This document shows positions 43,379-51,414 of a stretch of 64,000 bases of DNA, in pieces (positions within the stretch are counted from its first letter, which is position 1; the number at the start of each line of letters is the position of its first letter). The position numbers were made by a program, and so were the translations under genes. The stretch is from contig CANLDN010000010.1 in NCBI GenBank assembly GCA_947489445.1, positions 1-64,000 on the forward strand. The letters run 5' to 3'. The stretch comes from an uncultured Paracoccaceae bacterium (lineage in GTDB: Bacteria; Pseudomonadota; Alphaproteobacteria; Rhodobacterales; Rhodobacteraceae). The notes under the pieces are model-generated. The model was not told where the DNA came from and did not search any database. It saw only the letters and a list, made by a program, of their open reading frames with translations.

Positions 43379-44203
43379 TTACTGCAAGCTAAGATATAGA
43401 TCTGCAACATTCTCTGCCGGATCACCCGCCGCGACCTGCTGGCTGTACAATGCTTGAAGCAGCCGAAAATCAGCAATGTTGTCTTCACGAACCGCAGCGG
43501 TGTTATCGAACGTAAATACGGATGATCCCGCTGAATCGTTCAACAAACCCAATGTCTGGAGAAATTCTTCATAAAGACACTCGGTCACCGGCAGGCTGGG
43601 ATAATCGGTGTTGATAAAGATGAACCCGGCGCGCAATTCGTCATTACGTGACATCAGGTTGAAATAGCAGGGTGTCGCGCTGCCTTCAGCAAACTGGCGG
43701 CCCAGACGCTGTTCGCTTTGTGTGAGCGCACCAAACAGGATCCCGTTCTCTAATCCGGTTAGAAAGATAAAGATATTGCCGGTCAGCAAGATATCCTGTG
43801 CTTCTGTTTCTCCGCGGAAACGGGCACCGGTGATGGAACCCTCAACGCCATTGAAGTCAGTTGTCCGCATGCGGAAATCTGCGTTGCCAGCCACACGACG
43901 GCCAAATTGGTTAAGATCAAAGAATTCGACAGCACCGACGCCAGGGAAATTGGGGATCTGACCATTGACGAGATCTACCAGCCCGGTGATCGCTTCGCGT
44001 TGCGCGTTTCCTTCGTGGATTACGGTCACTTTGGGGGCATAGGCCCATTTGCGAACCGTGCCCCGCTCTGACGCCAAAATCTCAACGACTTGATCATACA
44101 CAGGTTTTTCATCCGCGGCCGCGATTTGTGGCAAAACGCCAAAACTCAGTATAGATATCGCAAGCATGCGGCGGATGGCGGGACGTATTCTACGGTTTCT
44201 CAA
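43379..44203 (-). CDS. DUF2927-family exported protein
   Basis: A 274-residue protein with a signal peptide (about residues 1-29, ending QIAAADE). DUF2927 features are RKWAYAPKVTVIHEGN and SLPVTECLYEEFLQTLGLLND, a putative zincin-like region. The start is TTG at 44203 behind CAGGAG. Function unknown; probably periplasmic. Confidence 0.8.
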   Translation of the reverse strand: MRNRRIRPAIRRMLAISILSFGVLPQIAAADEKPVYDQVVEILASERGTVRKWAYAPKVTVIHEGNAQREAITGLVDLVNGQIPNFPGVGAVEFFDLNQFGRRVAGNADFRMRTTDFNGVEGSITGARFRGETEAQDILLTGNIFIFLTGLENGILFGALTQSEQRLGRQFAEGSATPCYFNLMSRNDELRAGFIFINTDYPSLPVTECLYEEFLQTLGLLNDSAGSSVFTFDNTAAVREDNIADFRLLQALYSQQVAAGDPAENVADLYLSLQ

Positions 44204-44280
44204 CGCGGCTACTCCTGACGGTTTTCCCTTGCATTGTTGCTAGATGGGAAACACGTCAGAAGTTTGTCGGTTTTTGGGAA

Positions 44281-45456
44281 TTAGATGCGTTCAATCGCCA
44301 GTGCGATACCTTGGCCACCACCGATACACATGGTGATCAGCCCCCGTTTGCCGCCGGTCCGTTCCAATTCATACATCGCCTTGACCGTGATGATCGCGCC
44401 TGTGGCCCCGACCGGATGGCCCAGCGCGATGGCTCCGCCGTTGGGATTGACCTTGGCAGGGTCTAGCCCCAGCTCTTTGGATACCGCCAGTGCCTGGGCT
44501 GCGAAGGCCTCGTTCGATTCAATCACATCAAAATCGCCAACTGACAATCCAGTCTTTTCCATTAGGTTGCGCACGGCGGGTACGGGTCCGATCCCCATCA
44601 CCTCTGGCCGCACACCTGCATGGGCGTAACCCAGTACCCGAAACTTTGGCGTCAGCCCCGCCTTGTCAGCCGCGTCCGCCGTTGCCAGCACAACCGCCGC
44701 CGCACCATCATTCAGGCCAGAGGCATTGCCCGCCGTCACCGACCCGTCCTTTTGAAAGACAGGGCGCAGCCCGGCCAAGGCTTCTGCCGTTGTCGCCTTG
44801 GGATGTTCATCAACCGCGAAATCAACCATTTCGCGTTTACGTTTGACCTGCACCGGCACGATTTGATCCATGAAATGCCCCGCAGCGATTGCAGCCGCCG
44901 CCCGTTCCTGACTTGCAAGCGCAAAGGCGTCCTGGTCCTGCCGCGTCACATTATGTTCACCCGCCACGTTTTCAGCAGTTACGCCCATGTGGCCGGTCCC
45001 GAACGGGCAATTTAACGCGCCCAGCATCATATCCTGCGATCGGATATCACCCATCTTCGCCCCCCAGCGAGCATCGGGCAGGATGAAGGGCGAGCGGCTC
45101 ATGTTTTCGGACCCGCCCGCAAGGCCAAAGTCTGCGTCGCCCAGCATCAGGGATTGCACGACCGACACGATGGCCTGCACGCCCGACCCGCATAGCCGGT
45201 TTACGTTCATCGCTGGTGTTGTGTCCGGCACACCTGCATTCATCGCCGCAACACGAGACACGTACATATCCTTGGGTTCTGTGTTGATGACATGGCCCAT
45301 CGCCACATGGCCGATCTGTGCGCCATCCACGCCCGACCGCGCCAGCGCCGCCTTTGCCACAACAGTCCCCAGCTCAATCGGGGTGGTCCCGGCCAAGGAC
45401 CCGCCAAACGCACCAATAGCCGTCCGTGCGCCGCCCAAAATCACGATATCTGTCAT
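44281..45456 (-). CDS. Acetyl-CoA C-acetyltransferase (beta-ketothiolase)
   Basis: A 391-residue thiolase. The active-site Cys is in NRLCGSGVQAIVS (about residue 88). The C-terminal motifs GGAIALGHPVGATGAI and CIGGGQGIALAIE carry the catalytic His and second Cys. It condenses two acetyl-CoA to acetoacetyl-CoA or runs in reverse, in polyhydroxyalkanoate or ketone-body metabolism. No phaB or phaC is adjacent. Confidence 0.93.
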   Translation of the reverse strand: MTDIVILGGARTAIGAFGGSLAGTTPIELGTVVAKAALARSGVDGAQIGHVAMGHVINTEPKDMYVSRVAAMNAGVPDTTPAMNVNRLCGSGVQAIVSVVQSLMLGDADFGLAGGSENMSRSPFILPDARWGAKMGDIRSQDMMLGALNCPFGTGHMGVTAENVAGEHNVTRQDQDAFALASQERAAAAIAAGHFMDQIVPVQVKRKREMVDFAVDEHPKATTAEALAGLRPVFQKDGSVTAGNASGLNDGAAAVVLATADAADKAGLTPKFRVLGYAHAGVRPEVMGIGPVPAVRNLMEKTGLSVGDFDVIESNEAFAAQALAVSKELGLDPAKVNPNGGAIALGHPVGATGAIITVKAMYELERTGGKRGLITMCIGGGQGIALAIERI

Positions 45457-45557
45457 CGAAGCCTCCCTAGCTGTTGGCCCATCTTACAAGGGTCGCACCG
45501 GCTGACCAGCGGAACGTGAGGTCACGACAGGGTTGAAAACGGCCTTCACGAACCCAT

Positions 45558-45579
45558 ATTGTATACTATAGCATACAAT
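45558..45579. promoter_or_regulatory. Interrupted palindrome ATTGTAT-N8-ATACAAT
   Basis: A 7-bp inverted repeat with 8-bp spacer, directly upstream (13 bp) of the small membrane protein gene at 45592. The half-site equals that of the 1800-1811 palindrome, suggesting an operator for a GntR-type regulator. It lies between the thiolase gene and the VOC cluster. Confidence 0.55.
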
Positions 45580-45591
45580 TAAGGGGGTATT

Positions 45592-45735
45592 ATGGTTCAG
45601 GACTTGTTTACCACTGATTTATTGATCGTTTTTCTGGTCGGCGCTGTTGTTGTTTGGCTTTTGACCAGACGTGGCGGCGGTGGCGGCCATGGCGGTGGCT
45701 GGGACGATGGCGGCTCCGACGGGGGTGGTGACTGA
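45592..45735 (+). CDS. 47-residue membrane miniprotein with Gly-rich tail
   Basis: Starts MVQDLFTTDLLIVFLVGAVV: one transmembrane helix (about residues 9-25), then TRR and a tail of Gly, His, Asp and Trp (GGGGGHGGGWDDGG...). AGGGGG lies at good distance before the ATG. It ends 1 bp before the VOC gene at 45737, so they are co-translated. It looks like a membrane anchor or assembly factor; no known family. Confidence 0.62.
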   Translation: MVQDLFTTDLLIVFLVGAVVVWLLTRRGGGGGHGGGWDDGGSDGGGD

Positions 45736-45736
45736 C

Positions 45737-46093
45737 ATGATCCTGTCCCTTGGTCACATTCAACTGGCCCTGCCTGCGGGGGCTGAGGACCGGATGCGCG
45801 CGTTTTATTGCGCGCTGCTGGGCCTGGCCGAAATCCCTAAACCCGCACCGCTGCAAGAGCGCGGCGGGTTCTGGGCCACAGCGGGCGATCTACAGGTTCA
45901 TTTTGGCGTTGATCCAGCGTTCATGCCCGCCACCAAGGCGCATCCCGCTTTTGTGGTGCACGATATCGATGCGCTTGCGACCGTGCTCGATACCGCAGGA
46001 TACGTCGTCAACTGGGACACATCATTGCCTGATGTTAAGCGGTTCTTCACCACTGATCCTGTTGGCAACCGGGTTGAGCTTTTGACGCGCTAA
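45737..46093 (+). CDS. VOC-fold (glyoxalase/bleomycin-resistance-like) protein
   Basis: A 118-residue single VOC module: MILSLGHIQLALPAGAEDRM, RAFYCALLGLAEIPK, and the end TTDPVGNRVELL with the usual final metal Glu. Such proteins bind divalent metals and act as isomerases, dioxygenases or drug-binding factors. It is about one third identical by eye to the VOC part of the next gene (shared features: MRAFY, GFWA, FG, VxWDT, RRF/RRL, DPxGN). Co-translated with the miniprotein upstream. Confidence 0.82.
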   Translation: MILSLGHIQLALPAGAEDRMRAFYCALLGLAEIPKPAPLQERGGFWATAGDLQVHFGVDPAFMPATKAHPAFVVHDIDALATVLDTAGYVVNWDTSLPDVKRFFTTDPVGNRVELLTR

Positions 46094-46130
46094 ATGTTAA
46101 CGCTGCCCTATATCTTGAGGGAATTGCCAC

Positions 46131-46676
46131 ATGGATCAGGTCCAGACCGGTCTGCTTATTATCGCGCTTGCGGTTGTGCTGTTGTTCATTTCCCGTTGGA
46201 ACAGCGCGCGTAAGTCGGGCGGCGGCGCACATGATTGGGAGGCGCAGGCGCTTGCCAAGATGCAGCGCCGCGGTAGCAAGCCGGATATGGCCTTTAGCGC
46301 GGGTCGTGATGCGGCCAATCAGGTCGCCTTGGCACGCGAAATCCACATTCCCATGTTGCCCGTGTCCGAACCTGAGATGCGCGCATTCTACCTTGACCTG
46401 ATGGGTATGACCGAAATGCGCGCACCCAATTACCCTGCTGAACAAGATGGGTTCTGGGCCATCATGGGGCGTCGCCGGGTCTATTTCGGGATCAGCCCCA
46501 GCTTTGACACCGATCCCGGCGATTTACCGACTCTCGCCGTGCCAAGTCTGGATGCGATGGCGGACCTGCTGACCAAAGCCGGGCATCAGGTCGCGTGGGA
46601 CACCCGCTTGTCTTACGCCCGCAGGCTGGGTGTGGTTGATCCCGCCGGAAACACGATCGCGTTGATTGGCGGGTAA
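46131..46676 (+). CDS. Membrane-anchored VOC-fold protein
   Basis: A 181-residue protein: an N-terminal helix (about residues 6-22, GLLIIALAVVLLFISRW), a linker, and a VOC domain (about 70-181) resembling the 118-residue neighbour. The N-terminal helix plus VOC layout parallels the separate miniprotein + VOC pair just upstream, as if one arose from the other by fusion or fission. GAGGGAAT precedes the ATG. Substrate unknown. Confidence 0.8.
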   Translation: MDQVQTGLLIIALAVVLLFISRWNSARKSGGGAHDWEAQALAKMQRRGSKPDMAFSAGRDAANQVALAREIHIPMLPVSEPEMRAFYLDLMGMTEMRAPNYPAEQDGFWAIMGRRRVYFGISPSFDTDPGDLPTLAVPSLDAMADLLTKAGHQVAWDTRLSYARRLGVVDPAGNTIALIGG

Positions 46677-46739
46677 TCGTCGCAGGTCCATTCCCTTCGC
46701 GCGGTTGTGTGATAAGTCAGGGGAAAGATGCGAGGATCC

Positions 46740-47396
46740 ATGTTACTGAACGTTCAAGACATTCACAAAACCTATGCCACCGCCGATGGCCCATTTGAGG
46801 TGTTGCGCGGCATTGATCTGGCGTTGGATGCGGGCGAAACGCTAGCCCTTACGGGCGAATCCGGAAGTGGCAAAAGTACCCTGCTTCATCTCATCGGTGG
46901 ATTGGATACACCGGATCAAGGTCAGATCATTCTGAAAGGCACCGACATCGCGGCGCTTGACGATACGGGTCGTGCTGACCTGCGCCGGGGTACGGTCGGT
47001 GTTGTGTTCCAGCAATTCAATCTGATCCCCAGTTTGAAGGTTGCCGACAACATTGCCTTTCAGGCGCGCCTTGCCGGTCAGCATGACCCGGCATGGACGG
47101 CCATATTAGCTGATCGAATGGGTCTGACGCCGCAGCTTGGCAAATACCCCGAACAATTGTCCGGCGGTCAGCAACAGCGCGTCGCCATCGCCCGCACGTT
47201 GGCGCCCAAACCACGGCTGGTGCTGGCGGATGAGCCAACCGGCAATCTGGATGAAGGCACCGCCGCCACCGTTATGGACCTGATGCTGGAGTTGGTGACA
47301 GAAACCGGCGCGGGCCTTTTGATGGTCACCCATTCCGAGGCACTCGCCGCGCGCATGCAACGCCGCCTGCACCTGCGCGCAGGGCAGGTCGCATGA
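46740..47396 (+). CDS. ABC transporter ATP-binding protein (LolD/MacB type)
   Basis: A 218-residue ATPase: Walker A GESGSGKSTL, Q-loop VFQQFNLIPSLKV, signature LSGGQQQRVAIARTL, Walker B LVLADEPTGNLD and H-loop MVTHSEAL. It partners the FtsX-like permease that overlaps it by 4 bp. The ATG at 46740 follows GCGAGGA. This class drives mechanotransmission across the envelope, not classical import. Confidence 0.92.
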   Translation: MLLNVQDIHKTYATADGPFEVLRGIDLALDAGETLALTGESGSGKSTLLHLIGGLDTPDQGQIILKGTDIAALDDTGRADLRRGTVGVVFQQFNLIPSLKVADNIAFQARLAGQHDPAWTAILADRMGLTPQLGKYPEQLSGGQQQRVAIARTLAPKPRLVLADEPTGNLDEGTAATVMDLMLELVTETGAGLLMVTHSEALAARMQRRLHLRAGQVA

Positions 47397-49771
47397 CAGG
47401 CGCCACCCTACAAGCGCTGCTGTCGCATTGGTGGCGAAATCCATTGCAGCTATTCACGCTGTTGGCTGGTTTGGCGCTGGCAACCGCATTGTGGTCGGGT
47501 GTTCAGGCGGTCAATGCCGAAGCGCGTGCCAGCTATGACGCCGCTGCCGCCACCCTAGGCGAGGGCCAATACGATCGTTTGCAACGGCGCGATGGTCAGC
47601 CGATGGATCAATCCACCTTTGTCCAGCTCCGCCGTGCCGGGTGGTTGGTCAGCCCTGTGGTGCAAGGGCGCCTCGATGATGTCCGGATCATTGGTATTGA
47701 CCCTTTGACGGCCCCAGGCGGTATCGGCCCTGTTAATCTGGGTCAAGGTGGCAACATAAGCGGCTTCTTCACCGATACGCTTTTTGCCAATGCAGATGTC
47801 GCTGCCCGATTGCCGGAGTTGACCGTCCGGATTACACCCGAAACCGCCCCCGGTTCCGCCATCACAGACATTGGCGTTGCGCAAGGTCTGCTAGGCAAGG
47901 AAGGCCAGATCGACAGTCTGATCATCTTGCCACGGCAGCCGATCAACCGGCCGGATCTTGCGGATATCGCCCCCGAACTGACCCGACAACAAGCGCAGGG
48001 TGGCTCTGACATCGGCAGGCTGACCGACAGCTTTCATCTGAACCTGACCGCCTTTGGACTGCTGTCCTTCGCGGTTGGCATTTTCATCGTCAATGGCGCC
48101 ATCGGACTAGCGTTCGAGCAACGTCGTCCGGTCGTGCGCACCCTGCGTGCGCTTGGCCTGCCATTGCGACGGCTGGTCATTCTCATGGCCGCCGAACTGA
48201 TGTTTTTTGCACTGATCGCTGGGGTCGTCGGTGTTGCCCTTGGCTACATCATCGCGGCCCTTCTGCTGCCCGACGTGGCCGCCACCCTGCGCGGGCTTTA
48301 CGGGTCGGACGTATCCGGTACGCTGCAATTGCGGCCCGCCTGGTGGCTGTCAGGCCTTGCCGTCGCGTTGGGCGGTACGGCGCTGGCGGCCAGTGGCGCG
48401 CTTTACAAGCTATCGAAGATGCCGCTTTTGGCTGCGGCCCAACCCCGCGCACTTGCGATGGTCGCAGGGCGCAACGCCAAAGTCCAAGGCATCGCCGCCA
48501 TTTTTCTGTTGATGACTTCTGGCATTCTGATGATCACCGCCAGCGGCCTGATTGGCGGCTTCACCCTGCTTGGTGCCCTGTTGATTGGGGCGGCCCTTGC
48601 GTTACCCCTGATCCTCGACCGTATCCTTGCGGTCACCAGCGCGCTTGCCAAATCCGTCACCGCCCAATGGTTCTGGGCCGACACCCGCCAGCAGCTGCCC
48701 GGCCTGTCACTCGCGCTGATGGCGCTGCTTCTGGCCATGGCCGCCAATGTCGGCGTCTCGACCATGGTTTCCAGCTTCCGGCTCACCTTTACCGACTTCC
48801 TCGACCAGCGGCTCGCGTCAGAGCTTTACATCAGCACCGAGACAGCGGCTCAAACTGCGGCGCTCATCACCTACGCAACCCCGCGCGTCGAGGCGATTTT
48901 GCCGATACAATCTGTTGATACCGAAATCGCAGGTCAACCAACGCAAGTCTTTGGCGCGCGCGACAACCGGACCTATAGGGAAAACTGGACATTCCTGCAA
49001 AGCAGCGCTGATCCCTGGGATACGACATTTGCGGGCGAGACGATCCTGATTAACGAACAACTTGCACGGCGGGCAGACCTTCAAGTTGGCGACACGGTAC
49101 AATTGTTGGATGCCGCGTTCACTGTCGCTGGCGTTTATGGTGATTATGGCAATCCCATCGGGCAGGCTTTGATCAATGAGCCGATCTTTCTGACCCTTTA
49201 TCCAGATGTCACCGCGCAACGCTTTGGTTTGCGGCTTGATCCTGCTGCGGTCCCCGATTTCGTCGCCAGCATGGAGGCTGAAACCGGGATAGCCGCAAGC
49301 CAAACCATCAATCAATCGGGGATCAAGGCGATATCGCTGCAAATCTTTGAACGCACCTTTACGGTCACGACTGCGCTTAACATTCTGACCCTTGCCGTTG
49401 CAGGCTTTGCCATATTGATGAGCCTCCTGACGCTGGCCACGATGCGCGTACCCCAGCTGGCACCCGCATGGGCGATGGGCATGACACGGGCGCAACTGGG
49501 CAAACTCGAACTCTTGCGCGCGGTCCTTCTGGCGGTCCTTACTGCGGTCATCGCGCTTCCCCTTGGGCTTGCGCTTGCCTGGGCGCTGCTTGCCGTGGTC
49601 AACGTGGCTGCCTTTGGGTGGGAGCTGCCCATGTATCTATTCCCTATGGATTATGCACGACTTGGCGTTTTCGCACTTCTTGCGGCGGCGCTTGCGGCAC
49701 TTTGGCCCGCGCGAAGACTGGCAAGAACACCGCCCGCCGACCTGCTCAAGGTATTTTCAAATGAACGATAA
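47393..49771 (+). CDS. FtsX-like ABC permease
   Basis: A 792-residue permease with one N-terminal helix (about 20-40), a large periplasmic region, an FtsX core (about 220-350), a second helical group (about 375-430), another periplasmic part and a final FtsX core (about 640-785). Two FtsX cores mean one chain supplies both halves. Together with the ATPase and the AttH-like lipocalin (overlap 11 bp) it forms the AttEFGH-like export unit. Probably acts on lipids or lipoproteins (inference). Confidence 0.88.
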   Translation: MTGATLQALLSHWWRNPLQLFTLLAGLALATALWSGVQAVNAEARASYDAAAATLGEGQYDRLQRRDGQPMDQSTFVQLRRAGWLVSPVVQGRLDDVRIIGIDPLTAPGGIGPVNLGQGGNISGFFTDTLFANADVAARLPELTVRITPETAPGSAITDIGVAQGLLGKEGQIDSLIILPRQPINRPDLADIAPELTRQQAQGGSDIGRLTDSFHLNLTAFGLLSFAVGIFIVNGAIGLAFEQRRPVVRTLRALGLPLRRLVILMAAELMFFALIAGVVGVALGYIIAALLLPDVAATLRGLYGSDVSGTLQLRPAWWLSGLAVALGGTALAASGALYKLSKMPLLAAAQPRALAMVAGRNAKVQGIAAIFLLMTSGILMITASGLIGGFTLLGALLIGAALALPLILDRILAVTSALAKSVTAQWFWADTRQQLPGLSLALMALLLAMAANVGVSTMVSSFRLTFTDFLDQRLASELYISTETAAQTAALITYATPRVEAILPIQSVDTEIAGQPTQVFGARDNRTYRENWTFLQSSADPWDTTFAGETILINEQLARRADLQVGDTVQLLDAAFTVAGVYGDYGNPIGQALINEPIFLTLYPDVTAQRFGLRLDPAAVPDFVASMEAETGIAASQTINQSGIKAISLQIFERTFTVTTALNILTLAVAGFAILMSLLTLATMRVPQLAPAWAMGMTRAQLGKLELLRAVLLAVLTAVIALPLGLALAWALLAVVNVAAFGWELPMYLFPMDYARLGVFALLAAALAALWPARRLARTPPADLLKVFSNER

Positions 49772-50840
49772 ACGGCCATTCTTGGCAAACGGCACTTTAG
49801 GGGCTTGGGCGCGGATCATTGTGCTGATGGCACCGCTTCTTTGGCCTATGACAACATTTTCCCAGGGTTTCGCTGGCCTTGGCGCTGACATTGATGGTTT
49901 CAGTACCCCCCAACCAAATCCGACCTTCATGTTCCCGGATGATCATGGAGCCCATAACAATTACCGGATCGAATGGTGGTATCTGACGGCAAATCTGCAA
50001 TCGGGTGACGGCACATCCTATGGGCTGCAATGGACCCTGTTTCGCAATGCGCTGGCGCCTGAAGGGGAACAATCAGCACCGCAATTCTGGATGGGGCACG
50101 CAGCCGTCACCACGCCCGACAACCATTATGTCACCGAACGGTTGGCGCGCGGAGGGATTGGGCAAGCCGGGGTGATCGCCGACCCGTTTGTGGCATGGAT
50201 CGACGATTGGACGCTTGAAGGGGATTGGGACACGCTGCAAATGACCGCCAGCGCGCCCGATTTCGCCTATGATATGACGCTCACAGCCCAAGGGCCGCTA
50301 ATCTTTCACGGTGACCATGGTTATTCCGTCAAATCCGCTGAAGGGCAGGCATCCTACTACTATTCGCAGCCCTTCTTCGACATTTCCGGCACGCTGCAAT
50401 TGCCCGAAGGGAACATCGCGGTCACTGGCGACGCATGGCTTGACCGGGAATGGTCGTCGCAGCCGCTATCGGACAACCAAATCGGTTGGGACTGGTTTTC
50501 GCTATCCTTCGATGACGGAAACAAATTTATGGGGTTCCGGCTGCAACAGACGGACGGGAACAGCTACACCTCTGCCACCTGGATCGCGCCCGACGGGACG
50601 ACCACAGCCTTTCCCGACGGGGCGTTCAGTGCAGAACCCCTGCAAACGCATAATACCGCCGACCGTGACATTCCTATCCGCTGGCAGGTGCAACTGCCCG
50701 CAAAAAATGTCAACGTAACGGTCAACGCCATCAATCCAGACGCATGGATGGCCACATCAATCCCCTATTGGGAAGGGCCCGTGACAGTCACGGGAAGCCA
50801 TACAGGGCGGGGGTACTTGGAAATGACAGGTTATGAGTAA
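49761..50840 (+). CDS. AttH/CrtC-like lipocalin-family secreted hydrolase-like protein
   Basis: A 359-residue exported protein: signal or anchor about residues 15-35, then two lipocalin-like halves. Signatures are FPDDHGAHNNYRIEWWYLTAN and the DREWSSQPL motif; IGWDWFSLSFDDG follows. CrtC proteins hydrate carotenoids, while AttH partners ABC exporters. Because it overlaps the FtsX-type permease gene, the export partner role is more likely than carotenoid synthesis. Confidence 0.85.
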   Translation: MNDKRPFLANGTLGAWARIIVLMAPLLWPMTTFSQGFAGLGADIDGFSTPQPNPTFMFPDDHGAHNNYRIEWWYLTANLQSGDGTSYGLQWTLFRNALAPEGEQSAPQFWMGHAAVTTPDNHYVTERLARGGIGQAGVIADPFVAWIDDWTLEGDWDTLQMTASAPDFAYDMTLTAQGPLIFHGDHGYSVKSAEGQASYYYSQPFFDISGTLQLPEGNIAVTGDAWLDREWSSQPLSDNQIGWDWFSLSFDDGNKFMGFRLQQTDGNSYTSATWIAPDGTTTAFPDGAFSAEPLQTHNTADRDIPIRWQVQLPAKNVNVTVNAINPDAWMATSIPYWEGPVTVTGSHTGRGYLEMTGYE

Positions 50841-51390
50841 CTGGTTCGAGACGTTTGACGGCATCCACACCGAAATCTGGGATATGCTGGTGCAGGGCGT
50901 TGTTGACGCGGGCCACCCGGCGCGCCAGCCAACGTTTGCCACCACATCCCCTGACGGCTGGCCCGAGGCGCGGACCGTAGTTTTGCGCGGGGCGGACACC
51001 GACGCGGCAATCGTCTCGATCTACACTGACCTGCATTCCGACAAGGTCAAAAGCCTTCAGGCCACGCCCCGCGCGGCCCTGCATATCTGGCACCCCGAAA
51101 AGGCGCTGCAACTGCGCTTACAGACCGAGATTGAAATTGCATCAGGCCCGGCAGTCCGCCCATTATGGGAGCGGGTGCCCAACCATTCGCAGCAATCCTA
51201 CGGTGTGACGCCCCCACCGGGTGCGCCGATCGAGAATGCGCTGGACTACGTCAAGGACCCCAACCCCGATACATTTGCCGTGGTCCATTGCAAGATCATG
51301 CATATCGACGCCGTGCATCTGGGGGATGACCACCGGCGTGTCAGTTTTTCACGTGTCCGTAACTGGGCCGGGCAGTGGCTTTCGCCCTGA
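50833..51390 (+). CDS. Pyridoxamine-5'-phosphate oxidase family (FMN-binding) protein
   Basis: A 185-residue split-barrel flavoprotein: TFATTSPDGWPEARTVVLRG and YTDLHSDKVKSLQATPRAALHIW are the FMN-binding segments. The family tail RVRNWAGQWLSP replaces the R-L-x-P motif of true PdxH, so it is probably an FMN-dependent reductase or oxidase of the PNPOx-like group. It overlaps the AttH-like gene by 8 bp and precedes selD by 24 bp. Confidence 0.82.
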   Translation: MSNWFETFDGIHTEIWDMLVQGVVDAGHPARQPTFATTSPDGWPEARTVVLRGADTDAAIVSIYTDLHSDKVKSLQATPRAALHIWHPEKALQLRLQTEIEIASGPAVRPLWERVPNHSQQSYGVTPPPGAPIENALDYVKDPNPDTFAVVHCKIMHIDAVHLGDDHRRVSFSRVRNWAGQWLSP

Positions 51391-51414
51391 CCTGACCGCG
51401 GCTACAACATCCCC

